From: an uncultured Planctomycetaceae bacterium
GTDB taxonomy: Bacteria > Planctomycetota > Planctomycetia > Planctomycetales > Planctomycetaceae
NCBI GenBank assembly: GCA_903858815.1
Contig: CAIOKE010000331.1
Span: 1-64,000, forward strand
Direction of reading: 5' to 3'
Length of the DNA stretch: 64,000 bases
Shown one piece after another: positions 16,240 to 24,671 of this stretch. How positions within the stretch are numbered: the first letter of the stretch is position 1; each line of letters opens with the position of its first letter. The notes under the pieces are model-generated. The model was not told where the DNA came from, did not search any database, and was given only the letters and a program-made list of their open reading frames with translations. A program made the translations under genes and the position numbers.

Positions 16240-18177
16240 ATGACCGCCCGGCAGGACTTTCGCCAGATTGAGCGTATCCCCTGTTTGATTCTCGCCAATT
16301 CCCGTGAGGCATCGCGGAAGGTTGCGGCTGAGATTGCTGGCCTGATTCGCATTCGCCAGGCGGAGGGTCGTTCGTGTGTGCTGGGCCTGGCCACTGGTTC
16401 GACGCCAACCGGCATCTACGCCGAGCTGGTGCGACTGCATCGTGAAGAGGGTCTGTCATTCCGCAACGTGATCACGTTCAATCTGGATGAGTATTACCCG
16501 ATGCAGCCTGAGGACGTGCAGAGTTACGTCCGCTTTATGCGTGAGCATCTGTTCAATCACGTCGATATTCCGGCGGGTGGCTGGAATGTTCCGGACGGCA
16601 CGGTGCCAGTCGAGCAGGTGGGCGATTACTGTCGCGACTACGAGGCTCGGATTGCAGCGGCTGGTGGGATTGACATTCAGATTCTGGGGATTGGCCGTAC
16701 GGGTCACATTGGATTCAACGAGCCGGGTTCCGATCAGACGACTCGCACCCGCATGATTACTCTGGACACAGTGACTCGAGTTGACGCGGCGGCCGATTTT
16801 TTTGGCACAGAGAATGTTCCGCGGCGTGCGATCACGATGGGTGTGGGTACGATTCTGGAAGCGCGGCGAATTTTTATTCTGGCGTTTGGTGAAAACAAGG
16901 CGACGATTGTTGCTCGCACAGTCGAAGGTGAAACGACTCCGGCGATTCCCGCCACGTGGCTGCAGAAGCATTCCCAGGTTCAGTTTCTGATGGATGCGGC
17001 GGCGGCCGCCAATCTGACTCGCGTTAAGCTGCCGTGGCTGGTTGGTGATGTCAGTTGGGACCCGCAGCTGATTCGGCGGGCGGTGATCTGGCTGTCGGAA
17101 AAATCGGGCAAGGCTTTGCTGAAGCTGACGGATTCGGACTACAACGAGGGTGGTCTGCAGGATTTACTGGCTGACCATGGATCGGCGTATGAGATCAACC
17201 TGAAGGTCTTTCGGCATTTGCAGAGTACGATTGTGGGCTGGCCTGGCGGGAAGCCGGCCGAGAAGAAAACGGTTGGTGACAGGCCGCAGCCGTTTGATCA
17301 TATTTTCCCCAAGCGAGTGTTGTGTTTTTCGCCGCATCCTGATGACGACGTGATTTCCATGGGGGGCACATTGATCAGGCTGGCTGCTCAGCAGCACGAA
17401 GTGCATGTGGCCTATCAGACATCCGGCAACATTGCGGTGTTTGATGATGACGCGTTGCGGTTTTCTGAGTTTGTGACGGACTACTGTGCGGCCTTTGGTC
17501 TGATATCGCCTCAGATCCGTGAGCTGGAAGACCATGTGGAAGAGTTTCTGCGGCGTAAACAGGCGGGTCAGGTTGACAGTGCTCAGGTGCAGATGATCAA
17601 GGGATTGATTCGTCAGGGCGAAGCTGTTGCCGGAGCTCGCTGCTGCGGCATTCCGAGGGACCAGCTGCATTTCCTGAACATGCCGTTCTACGAAACGGGT
17701 GGAGTGAAAAAGAAACCGCTGGGTGACGACGACATCCGGATCATTGTTGACTTATTGCGTAAGCTGAAGCCGCATCAGATTTATGCGGCCGGGGATCTGA
17801 CGGATCCGCATGGGACTCACCGAGTCTGCCTGAAGGCAATCTTCAGGGCGTGTGAGGTCTGTCAGAATGACGACTGGTATCAGGAGTGTGAAGTCTGGCT
17901 GTATCGTGGGGCGTGGCAGGAGTGGCCAGTCCATCAGATTGAAATGGCGGTCCCACTCAGTCCTCAGGAAGTCCGTCAGAAGCGAGATGCGATCTTCAAG
18001 CATCAGTCGCAGAAGGACCGGGCGTTGTTCCCGGGTTCAGATGCGCGGGAATTCTGGCAGCGAGCGGAAGAGCGTAACGCGGCCACAGCGAATCGTTACG
18101 ACAAACTGGGGCTGGCCGAGTATCAGGCGATCGAGGGCTTTGTGCGTTGGGATCGATCGTGGGGTCTGAACGACTGA
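16240..18177 (+). CDS. NagB-like glucosamine-6-phosphate deaminase fused to PIG-L/LmbE-type deacetylase
   Basis: This is a 645-aa two-domain protein. Residues ~10-270 are NagB-like: LGLATGSTPTGIYAEL (phosphate loop), FNLDEYYPM (Asp/Glu pair) and GIGRTGHIGFNEPGS with His156 and Glu161. Residues ~355-600 are a PIG-L/LmbE zinc deacetylase: FSPHPDDDVISMGGT (residues 363-377) and TDPHGTHRVC. NagB isomerises and deaminates glucosamine-6-P to fructose-6-P; PIG-L enzymes remove N-acetyl groups. In E. coli NagB the loop is NDGH with catalytic Asp141; here the matching residue is Thr154. The fusion type is known in other bacteria, so the change may be a subfamily trait. I chose ATG 16240 because the open frame upstream overlaps a terminator. 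Confidence 0.88.
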   Translation: MTARQDFRQIERIPCLILANSREASRKVAAEIAGLIRIRQAEGRSCVLGLATGSTPTGIYAELVRLHREEGLSFRNVITFNLDEYYPMQPEDVQSYVRFMREHLFNHVDIPAGGWNVPDGTVPVEQVGDYCRDYEARIAAAGGIDIQILGIGRTGHIGFNEPGSDQTTRTRMITLDTVTRVDAAADFFGTENVPRRAITMGVGTILEARRIFILAFGENKATIVARTVEGETTPAIPATWLQKHSQVQFLMDAAAAANLTRVKLPWLVGDVSWDPQLIRRAVIWLSEKSGKALLKLTDSDYNEGGLQDLLADHGSAYEINLKVFRHLQSTIVGWPGGKPAEKKTVGDRPQPFDHIFPKRVLCFSPHPDDDVISMGGTLIRLAAQQHEVHVAYQTSGNIAVFDDDALRFSEFVTDYCAAFGLISPQIRELEDHVEEFLRRKQAGQVDSAQVQMIKGLIRQGEAVAGARCCGIPRDQLHFLNMPFYETGGVKKKPLGDDDIRIIVDLLRKLKPHQIYAAGDLTDPHGTHRVCLKAIFRACEVCQNDDWYQECEVWLYRGAWQEWPVHQIEMAVPLSPQEVRQKRDAIFKHQSQKDRALFPGSDAREFWQRAEERNAATANRYDKLGLAEYQAIEGFVRWDRSWGLND

Positions 18178-18378
18178 CCTGAAGTGTTTTCCGTGGGCGA
18201 GGCCGTTACCCTGCGAAACCAGTCGGGCGAGGAGGCCGTTGGAGCGTGTATTTGGTTAGTGCCGTGGTTCTGTTTGCGATTCAGGCCTGAAGGGGCGGTT
18301 TCCGAAAGCGAGGTCACAAACAATTGAATTTGTGGGTAATGCCCCGGGCTGGCGCCCGGGCTATGGCTTCGCAGCAGT
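18178..18378. other. Intergenic region between convergent genes, with dispersed repeats
   Basis: It contains copy B of the 65-bp repeat (18272-18336, minus orientation) and a CCCGGGCTGGCGCCCGGGCTA palindromic block at about 18343-18363. No T-rich terminator is clear. Confidence 0.65.
18272..18336 (-). repeat. 65-bp dispersed repeat, copy B
   Basis: The reverse complement matches 5569-5634. It is followed by GTGGGTAATG and a CCCGGGC palindrome, the same order as downstream of copy A (GTGGGTAATG at 5681). Confidence 0.8.
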
Positions 18379-20733
18379 TTACTGAGCTTTGGGGTCGGCT
18401 TCCATGCTGCCGGCGGTCACACCGACTCGACGCACGGGCAGAAATATACGCACGATGGTCTTTGGTGGCAGATCAGATTTGACTGTGGCGTCATTCAGCT
18501 TCACGGTGCAGAGTTCGGTTTCGGCCCAGCCGATCAGCAGTGCTCCATTGAGGTCGACCATGTCACTGACCTCATCACGTCGCAGGGTGTGGTTGTTCAG
18601 TTTCACAAACACCTGTCCTCCGGCTGACTGGTACAGCGAAGTCATCAGCAGGATATCCAGCGGATTACGAATTGAGATGTCCCACGGTCGAGAGACCTGA
18701 GTGCTTTGTGATTTGTTGATGTCGCGTTTTGCATCGGGGTTACGGACAAGGCGGACACCGCGCAGGAAATCCCGGACTTCCGAAATCCTGACGTTGCCAC
18801 GATGTCGTGTCCACGCGGACTGGGGCTGCAGGATTCGTTCTTCATCGCTGGCTCGATCTGCCGGTGCGTAAGCCCGATTGCCGCAGAACACGACCCAGTC
18901 ACGAACGGCAAATGGCAGGGCATGCTGAAACTCGCCTTCCAGCAGATCGCTGGACGGCAGGGTCAGGCGGGATTCAACAAGTGCAGCGGCGGGCGCTGAG
19001 GTGCGGACATCAGCGATCAGGCTGGTGGAGCCACCGGCCAGCAGCGGCACGGCACGGAATCCGGCAGGCTGCAGGTCACTGCGGCGACTGACCATCTGCC
19101 CCAGTCCTGCTCCACCCGGTCGATACATCCCACCAAAGATATCTTCTGCCCGCCCGCTCCAGCTGACCACTGACTCGGCCGTCTCGGGCAGCATGTTCTG
19201 CAGTGTTTCCGACGATTCCAGGTTGACGCTGGCGTACTGTGAGTCCTGTGTCGACAGGCTGGCCCACGTACGCACTCGGAGGTCCTGTCCCTGGTGATCC
19301 ACGGTGAGATCCAGCAGGCTGACAGCGCGGGACACGTCCGGAACTGTCGCTGGTGCTGCAGCTACGGCCAGCAGCAGGCAGGTGCTGCCGATGATCACAG
19401 GAAAGGTGGCCCACGTCAGTCGCGGTGATCGGAGTGTGCGGACGACCAGAAACCAGTCGAGCGGGCCGATCAAAGCCAGCAGGATGACCATCATCAGCAT
19501 CGCGTCCCATGTTGACCATCGCTGTTCTGCCGGAACTGCATCGACCGCTGCGGCCAGTTGAGTCGAGAGATCGCTGACACCGATGGACGAGATGCGTGTC
19601 CCGCGCTGGGATTGTTCGGCCGTGCCTGCCTCGGGACCAAACAGCAGTGTTTCCAGGAACTGTGACAGCGACAGCCATGTGTCGAGTGGGCGAGCATTGA
19701 CATCGACGGCCAGTATGGTGACGACGCCGGCCCCCACGACGGCTCGTGAAATCACCGGTTCATTCAAAGCCTGTGCCACAACTCGCGGCTGCCGCGAGGG
19801 AATCCGCAGACAGCGGACCGGGTTGCGATTGGTCTGCAGTGCGGTCGCTCCGAGGACAAAGTTCTGCACGGCGGTGAGATCCAGCGTTTCGTAGACTGTG
19901 TTCTCTGAGGGAATCTCAAAGATGGGCTGCAGCCACTGGCCGAGGGGAGACTGCAGCAGAGCCGGCCCACGTTCACCGCAGCTGATGACCAGATGACCGC
20001 CGCTGAGTACCCAGCTGCGGACTGCTGCCGTCTGTTGTTCCGTCAGGGCAAAATCCGACGCCAGCACCAGCAGTTCAAGGCTGTCCAGTCCGCGAGTTGT
20101 CGCTGGCAGTAATGCGGACTGCGCGGACTGCAGCAGCAGCAGAGGGTTCCGCCCACCCGGATCGGCGACGCGTTCACTGGCCAGCTCCTGCAGCCCAGCG
20201 ACGGGGCCGATGGCCAGCACTGGTACCGCCTGATGTCGATACAGCAGCAGTTGTTGAGCGACTGCTGGTGGCGATTCGTGCGGTGACCCGATGGTACCTT
20301 CACGACACTCGACACTGTGATTCCACAGGACTGTTCCGCCACCATCCGTCAGCTGCAGCTGCACTCGACCGTCGAGGCGTCCGGTGTTGAAGACAGCATT
20401 CACGATGAGGCCGCCGGCTGCATCGGACTGCCCAGCCGCCACCACGCTTTCGCAGACATCGCCGCGAGCATCGGGGGCCAGCACTGTCAGCTGCACTGGG
20501 GTGAGTGGTGTCAAACCCTGCAGTTGCAGGTGCAGGGGCAGCCACGCACCGACTCGACCATGCCCACCGAACCCGAGTTGCAGCTGGTCAACCGCCGGCT
20601 GTGCGGCGCGGGCTGCGACGGGTGTGGATGCCAGAGTCAGTATCAGAGCGAGGCAGCAGGCGATGCCGGACGGCAGCGAACGCAGTCGCTGAAGCTGAAC
20701 TTTTAAACAGTCAGAAGGGTGCCATGGAGCCAT
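18379..20733 (-). CDS. Large membrane protein with GATase-like domain, planctomycete-type hypothetical
   Basis: This 784-aa protein has an N-terminal export signal (ACCLALILTLASTPVAARA) and a beta-rich extracytoplasmic part. A segment that looks like a glutamine-amidotransferase-like Rossmann domain follows (LELLVLASDFALTEQQTAAVRSWVLSGGHLVISCG), with no visible catalytic triad. Two close hydrophobic helices lie in the middle (AMLMMVILLALIGPLDWFLVV and WATFPVIIGSTCLLLAVAAAP). A second soluble domain ends the protein. Such proteins often sit beside MoxR ATPase and DUF58 genes in planctomycetes; none are here. Function unknown. The ATG at 20733 has no clear ribosome binding site. Confidence 0.8.
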   Translation of the reverse strand: MAPWHPSDCLKVQLQRLRSLPSGIACCLALILTLASTPVAARAAQPAVDQLQLGFGGHGRVGAWLPLHLQLQGLTPLTPVQLTVLAPDARGDVCESVVAAGQSDAAGGLIVNAVFNTGRLDGRVQLQLTDGGGTVLWNHSVECREGTIGSPHESPPAVAQQLLLYRHQAVPVLAIGPVAGLQELASERVADPGGRNPLLLLQSAQSALLPATTRGLDSLELLVLASDFALTEQQTAAVRSWVLSGGHLVISCGERGPALLQSPLGQWLQPIFEIPSENTVYETLDLTAVQNFVLGATALQTNRNPVRCLRIPSRQPRVVAQALNEPVISRAVVGAGVVTILAVDVNARPLDTWLSLSQFLETLLFGPEAGTAEQSQRGTRISSIGVSDLSTQLAAAVDAVPAEQRWSTWDAMLMMVILLALIGPLDWFLVVRTLRSPRLTWATFPVIIGSTCLLLAVAAAPATVPDVSRAVSLLDLTVDHQGQDLRVRTWASLSTQDSQYASVNLESSETLQNMLPETAESVVSWSGRAEDIFGGMYRPGGAGLGQMVSRRSDLQPAGFRAVPLLAGGSTSLIADVRTSAPAAALVESRLTLPSSDLLEGEFQHALPFAVRDWVVFCGNRAYAPADRASDEERILQPQSAWTRHRGNVRISEVRDFLRGVRLVRNPDAKRDINKSQSTQVSRPWDISIRNPLDILLMTSLYQSAGGQVFVKLNNHTLRRDEVSDMVDLNGALLIGWAETELCTVKLNDATVKSDLPPKTIVRIFLPVRRVGVTAGSMEADPKAQ

Positions 20734-21107
20734 TGGAACGCCGAACGAAAGAGGTCGGACACGGGAATGTGGCGGTGTTTGGATGCGTCCTGCGGGTACG
20801 GAACACCGGCGTCATTTGCTGTTTTCGGCAGGAATCCTGTGGAAATCAGGACCTGTACAGTGAAATACGCTGAACCGCTGGAAATTGCGGGACAAAAACC
20901 CGGTGGAATCCTGAGCACTGTTTTTGTGATTTCCGGTGAATCCGCAAACAAAACTCGCCAGCCGCTCGAAAAGGTTTGTAATTTGGCGTGGATTCTGGCA
21001 AATTTCGGCGTTGATCGGCGTAGAAAGGTCGATTTGCATAGATTTCTTTGCTCAGTCCCGCTGACCGCGTGGTCAGGTGAATTTTCAGTCCCCGATGGAG
21101 GCCACCC
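20734..21107. other. Leader region of infC
   Basis: No gene is seen in these 374 bp between the divergent membrane-protein gene and infC. An inverted repeat CTGACC/GGTCAG (21061-21076) precedes the infC start by about 30 nt and could fold over the translation start region. Confidence 0.5.
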
Positions 21108-21110
21108 ATT
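21095..21110 (+). promoter_or_regulatory. infC: Ribosome binding site and AUU start of infC
   Basis: ATGGAGG (21095-21101) is followed after CCACCC by ATT at 21108-21110, in frame with the whole IF-3 gene with no stop between. An AUU start on infC is the classic basis of IF-3 autoregulation: the factor rejects non-canonical starts. The nearest in-frame ATG (21156) has no Shine-Dalgarno site. Confidence 0.75.
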
Positions 21111-21647
21111 AAACGAACTCGTCCGACACCGGCTCCTCAGTCCAACCTGCCCCGCATGAATGAACGCATCCGGATTTCTCCGATCCGTGTTGTGAGTGCG
21201 ACTGGGGAGATGCTGGGGGAAATGGAAACCGCGATTGCTCTGCGAATGGCCCAGGATGAGGGCCTGGATCTCGTGGAAGTCAGCCCGGATGCACGGCCTC
21301 CGGTTTGCCGTATCATGAATTACGGCAAGGTGCTTTATGAACGCACAAAGAAGTCTGGGGGTCCGAAGCAGCACAAGACTCAGCTGAAGCAGCTGCGTTT
21401 GCGTGCCAAGACGGGTCAGCACGACATTGACACGAAGGTGCGACAGGCTCGTGATTTTCTGTCCCGCAAGGACAAGGTGAAGATCAATGTGATGTTCAAG
21501 GGTCGTGAGAATGCGCATCACGAGCGTGGCATGGAGATGCTGATAGAGATTGTGAAGATGCTGGAGGACGTTGCCGCGGTGGAACAGCAGCCTAAGATGG
21601 AGAACGGCAAGACGGCGTCCGTCCTGCTGACTCCGCTGAAGCACTGA
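21108..21647 (+). CDS. infC: Translation initiation factor IF-3
   Basis: IF-3 binds the 30S subunit, prevents premature joining of 50S and checks start-codon pairing. The protein (179 aa from AUU) has the N-terminal domain ([49 protein letters not shown]) and linker plus C-terminal domain ([43 protein letters not shown]). It ends a few residues after VLLTPLKH. The start is placed at ATT 21108 because of a strong GGAGG and perfect frame; it adds a basic 16-residue extension ([10 protein letters not shown]) that many IF-3 proteins have. The usual partners rpmI and rplT do not follow. Confidence 0.95.
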   Translation: MKRTRPTPAPQSNLPRMNERIRISPIRVVSATGEMLGEMETAIALRMAQDEGLDLVEVSPDARPPVCRIMNYGKVLYERTKKSGGPKQHKTQLKQLRLRAKTGQHDIDTKVRQARDFLSRKDKVKINVMFKGRENAHHERGMEMLIEIVKMLEDVAAVEQQPKMENGKTASVLLTPLKH

Positions 21648-21771
21648 GTCTGCTCTGCCGGGTAGAACACGAAATTCGGAGGGACAGTCGGCAGTTGGTT
21701 GCATGCGAGTGCACCTGTCTGCCGGCGGTCTTTGTGTCAGATCAGATTTCGCCGTTCCGGGAGAAACCCAC

Positions 21772-22464
21772 ATGGCTCAAACTGTAATGACCCGTTCTTC
21801 CTGGCTGGCCACAGTGTGTGGCTTTGCTGCTGCCGGTTGCGTGGATGCGGCAAATTCCGTGCTGCCTCAGGCTCAGGCGGCCGACGAGCCGGCGGATGAG
21901 AACAAGTCCAGTGCATCGGCAGCAAAGAAGTCAAAGGGCAAATCTGTGACTGAAGAAGGTCCGGAAGTTCCCGCGGAGTACAACAAGCTCAGCGAATTTG
22001 AATCGTGGGTGATTCTGCGGAAGGGGACTGAGCGAGCGTTCACGGGCGAGTACACGGATCTGAAGGATCCGGGCACCTACATCTGCCGTCGTTGCAACGC
22101 ACCGCTGTACGAGGCGAAGTCCAAGTTTGAAAGTCATTGTGGCTGGCCCAGTTTTGATGACGAGATCAAGGGGGCTGTTCGCAAGTCGCGGGACGCCGAC
22201 GGCTATCGTGTCGAGATTACCTGCGAGAACTGTGGTGGGCATCTGGGCCATGTGTTTTATGGCGAGGGGATGACCGCTAAGAATACTCGCCACTGTGTCA
22301 ATTCGGTGTCGATGAAGTTTGTTGCCGAGGGTGAAAAGCTGCCGGCTGTGGTGAAGAAGAAATCCCGTTCTCGTTCGTCGGCTCGAAAAGAAGCAGATGC
22401 TCCGGCTGACAAATCAGCGGACAAGCCAACCGACAAATCGGCGGACAAATCAGCCGACAAATAG
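21772..22464 (+). CDS. msrB: Exported peptide-methionine (R)-S-oxide reductase
   Basis: This 230-aa protein reduces methionine-R-sulfoxide in proteins. The N-terminus is a signal sequence ([21 protein letters not shown], a possible lipobox). The MsrB core has both zinc Cys pairs (CRRCNAPLY and [12 protein letters not shown]), HCGWPSFDD and the catalytic Cys in [12 protein letters not shown] Lys-rich linker and a repeated tail of DKSADKP/DKSADKS units follow the domain and may bind the envelope. I chose ATG 21772, which has GGGAG upstream; an in-frame ATG at 21703 would put 23 extra residues before the signal. Confidence 0.92.
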   Translation: MAQTVMTRSSWLATVCGFAAAGCVDAANSVLPQAQAADEPADENKSSASAAKKSKGKSVTEEGPEVPAEYNKLSEFESWVILRKGTERAFTGEYTDLKDPGTYICRRCNAPLYEAKSKFESHCGWPSFDDEIKGAVRKSRDADGYRVEITCENCGGHLGHVFYGEGMTAKNTRHCVNSVSMKFVAEGEKLPAVVKKKSRSRSSARKEADAPADKSADKPTDKSADKSADK

Positions 22465-22535
22465 AATCACCGTGGTGAGGGTTTTCGGCGCTGCGGTGTT
22501 GTGTTCTCTGCTATTGTTCTTCATCGCTGTGGCCC

Positions 22536-23054
22536 ATGCGTGAAACTCCGGAAGAACTGACAGCGTGGCATGAAGCGGGGCATGCGTGGGCAGCCCTGCT
22601 GGCGGGTGCAAAAGTGCACTCCGTTTCGATTGCTCCGGACAACGATGATGGACCGCAGCGTTTTGGTGACACGGAGATTCATTGGAGCAAGCGTCGATTT
22701 TCCGGCCGGAAGCTGGCGGCAGGTCTGTGCCGCGTGGCCCTTGCCGGCCCGGTATCAGAGATGCTGTATACGGGGCGTCCATTTCATCCGGCTGGTGTTG
22801 CCGAGTGGGCTCAGGACTGGCGGACAGCATTGCAGGCGCTGGACTTTGTGCCTGATCGGCAGCGGCGTCTGGCGATGCTGGAACAGACGACGATTCAGCT
22901 GTACGAGAAGTTTTCGGACGATTTTCACTGGCAGGCGGTGAGTGCGATTGCTGAGCAGTTGCTGGCGCATGAGATTCTTGATGCGGAGCTGCTGGGGGAG
23001 GCCGTTGAGCCGTGGGTTGACAGTCTGGACTCGGAATCATCGTTTGACGATTAA
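22536..23054 (+). CDS. Stand-alone M41 (FtsH protease-domain-like) metallopeptidase
   Basis: This 172-aa protein carries the zinc protease motif in TAWHEAGHAWAALLAGAKVHSVSI, closely resembling the start of the FtsH peptidase domain. RKLAAGLCRVALAGPVSEML follows, which matches the FtsH region after the active site. The AAA ATPase and transmembrane parts of FtsH are absent, so it cannot unfold substrates by itself. The third zinc ligand may be the Asp in AQDWRTAL, but this is not certain. It lies between msrB and argG, each separated by more than 70 bp. Confidence 0.75.
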   Translation: MRETPEELTAWHEAGHAWAALLAGAKVHSVSIAPDNDDGPQRFGDTEIHWSKRRFSGRKLAAGLCRVALAGPVSEMLYTGRPFHPAGVAEWAQDWRTALQALDFVPDRQRRLAMLEQTTIQLYEKFSDDFHWQAVSAIAEQLLAHEILDAELLGEAVEPWVDSLDSESSFDD

Positions 23055-23195
23055 GTCTGTCGGTGGCGGGGACTGTCCGGTTGTCTGCTTGTTGGAACCG
23101 CAGTGTGTCGGTCCCTTTTGCGTTGGATTGCCGGGAATCCTGCTGTAGTATTCCGCCTTCCCTGTTTCAGTGTTTTGTTTTCTGGAGAAGTCGCG

Positions 23196-24413
23196 GTGGG
23201 CAAATCGGTGTTGCTGGCGTACAGCGGTGGTCTGGATACTTCGGTGCTGGTGGGCTGGTTGCAGGACGAGGGATATGATGTCCACTGCCTGTATGTGGAT
23301 CTTGGTCAGCCCTGTGAAGATCGCCCAGCTATTCTCCAGAAGGCTCGTGACATCGGCGCGAAGTCCTCAGAACTGGTCGATGTGCGTGAAGAGCTGTGTC
23401 GTGACTTTGCCTTTCCGGTACTGCAGTGGCAGGCGCGCTACGAGAACATCTATCTGATGGGTACCAGCATTGCTCGCCCGTTGATCGCGAAGGCCTGTGT
23501 GCAGCGTGCTCGTGAAGTGGGTGCCGTTGCGTTTGCTCATGGGGCGACCGGCAAGGGCAATGACCAGTGCCGTTTTCAGCTGGCGGCCGAGGCATTGGAG
23601 CCATCCGTAAAGATTATTGCTCCATGGCGCATGCAAAGCTTCCGCGACCGGTTCCCCGGCCGTGCTGAAATGCTGGAATACTGTGAGGCGAAGAATATTC
23701 CGGTGAAGGCGACGGCAAAGAAGCCTTATTCCAGCGACGAAAACTGTCTGCACATCAGCTACGAAGCGGGTGATCTGGAAGATCCGACCGTGGACGGTCA
23801 GGCGATTATTGAGTTCGGGATGACTGTCAGTCCTCAGCAGGCCCCGGACCGTGAAGAGTTGGTGACGATTGGGTTTGAATCGGGTGTCCCGGTCTCTGTC
23901 AACGGGACTCGATTCAGTCCTGGTGCACTGGTGGCTGAGCTGAACACCATTGGCGGTCGCAATGGCTGTGGCCGCATTGACATTGTTGAGAACCGTTTTG
24001 TCGGTATGAAAAGCCGGGGCGTGTATGAGTCACCGGGAATGACACTGCTGTATGCGGCTCATCAGGGTCTTGAACAGATGACTCTGGATCGGGATCTGCT
24101 GCATCTGCGAGATTCGCTCAGCCCGCAGGTTGCCGAGATGGTGTATTACGGGTTCTGGTACTGCGCGAAGATGGATGCGTTGATGGCCTTTATCCGTGAG
24201 GCTCAGAAACCGGTCACTGGCGAAGTGACATTGACCCTGTACAAGGGCAACGTGCGGGTCAGCAGTCGTCGTTCGCCCTGCAGTCTGTACAAGGCGGATA
24301 TCGCCAGTATGGAAAAGGGTGGTTCGTACGACCAGACCGATGCGGAAGGTTTCCTGCGGATCATGGGACTTCCGTTGCGAGTTCAGGGTTCTGTTCGTCC
24401 GCGGGCCTATTGA
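23196..24413 (+). CDS. argG: Argininosuccinate synthase
   Basis: This 405-aa enzyme joins citrulline and aspartate with ATP to argininosuccinate in arginine synthesis. The ATP pyrophosphatase loop LLAYSGGLDTS is at the N-terminus, and GATGKGNDQCRFQ, EKKPYSSDENCLHISYEAG-like (here AKKPYSSDENCLH) and NTIGGRNGCGRIDIVENRFVGMKSRGVYE are diagnostic. I place the start at GTG 23196 (VGKSVLLAYSGG), because TGGAGAAG lies 5 nt upstream and the usual protein starts there; an in-frame ATG at 23103 adds unrelated residues. No argH is nearby. Confidence 0.97.
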   Translation: MGKSVLLAYSGGLDTSVLVGWLQDEGYDVHCLYVDLGQPCEDRPAILQKARDIGAKSSELVDVREELCRDFAFPVLQWQARYENIYLMGTSIARPLIAKACVQRAREVGAVAFAHGATGKGNDQCRFQLAAEALEPSVKIIAPWRMQSFRDRFPGRAEMLEYCEAKNIPVKATAKKPYSSDENCLHISYEAGDLEDPTVDGQAIIEFGMTVSPQQAPDREELVTIGFESGVPVSVNGTRFSPGALVAELNTIGGRNGCGRIDIVENRFVGMKSRGVYESPGMTLLYAAHQGLEQMTLDRDLLHLRDSLSPQVAEMVYYGFWYCAKMDALMAFIREAQKPVTGEVTLTLYKGNVRVSSRRSPCSLYKADIASMEKGGSYDQTDAEGFLRIMGLPLRVQGSVRPRAY

Positions 24414-24671
24414 TGGTGGTCAGTGGTCAGTTGGAAGGGTGAGGTTGCGGCTGAACCGCAGGTTGCTGGAATGGGGTCACCGAGCTGGTGCTCGGTGGTC
24501 CCGGGGTTGATGCACCGCAACCGCGCGTGGCAGGCTAAGGCTCCTCACGGGTCATCGGCGCTTTGTTTGATGCGGGCATTGTGGTGTCGAGTTCGTGCCC
24601 GGGCTAACGCCGAGGCTGCGGTTTTTGTCCCTGGCGTCAGGAATTCGCTGGCGACTTGTTTGTGACCGATG
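24414..24671. other. Convergent intergenic region with palindromic repeats
   Basis: It contains GGTCAGTGGTCAG wording shared with the repeat arms at 1-96 and the second copy of the 28-bp repeat (24480-24507). It also has a GCCCGGGCTAACGCC block similar to the palindrome near 18343. I see no gene. Confidence 0.6.
24480..24507 (+). repeat. 28-bp dispersed repeat, copy 2
   Basis: Identical to 182-209; it contains the hairpin ACCGAGC-TGGT-GCTCGGT together with its preceding base. Confidence 0.85.
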
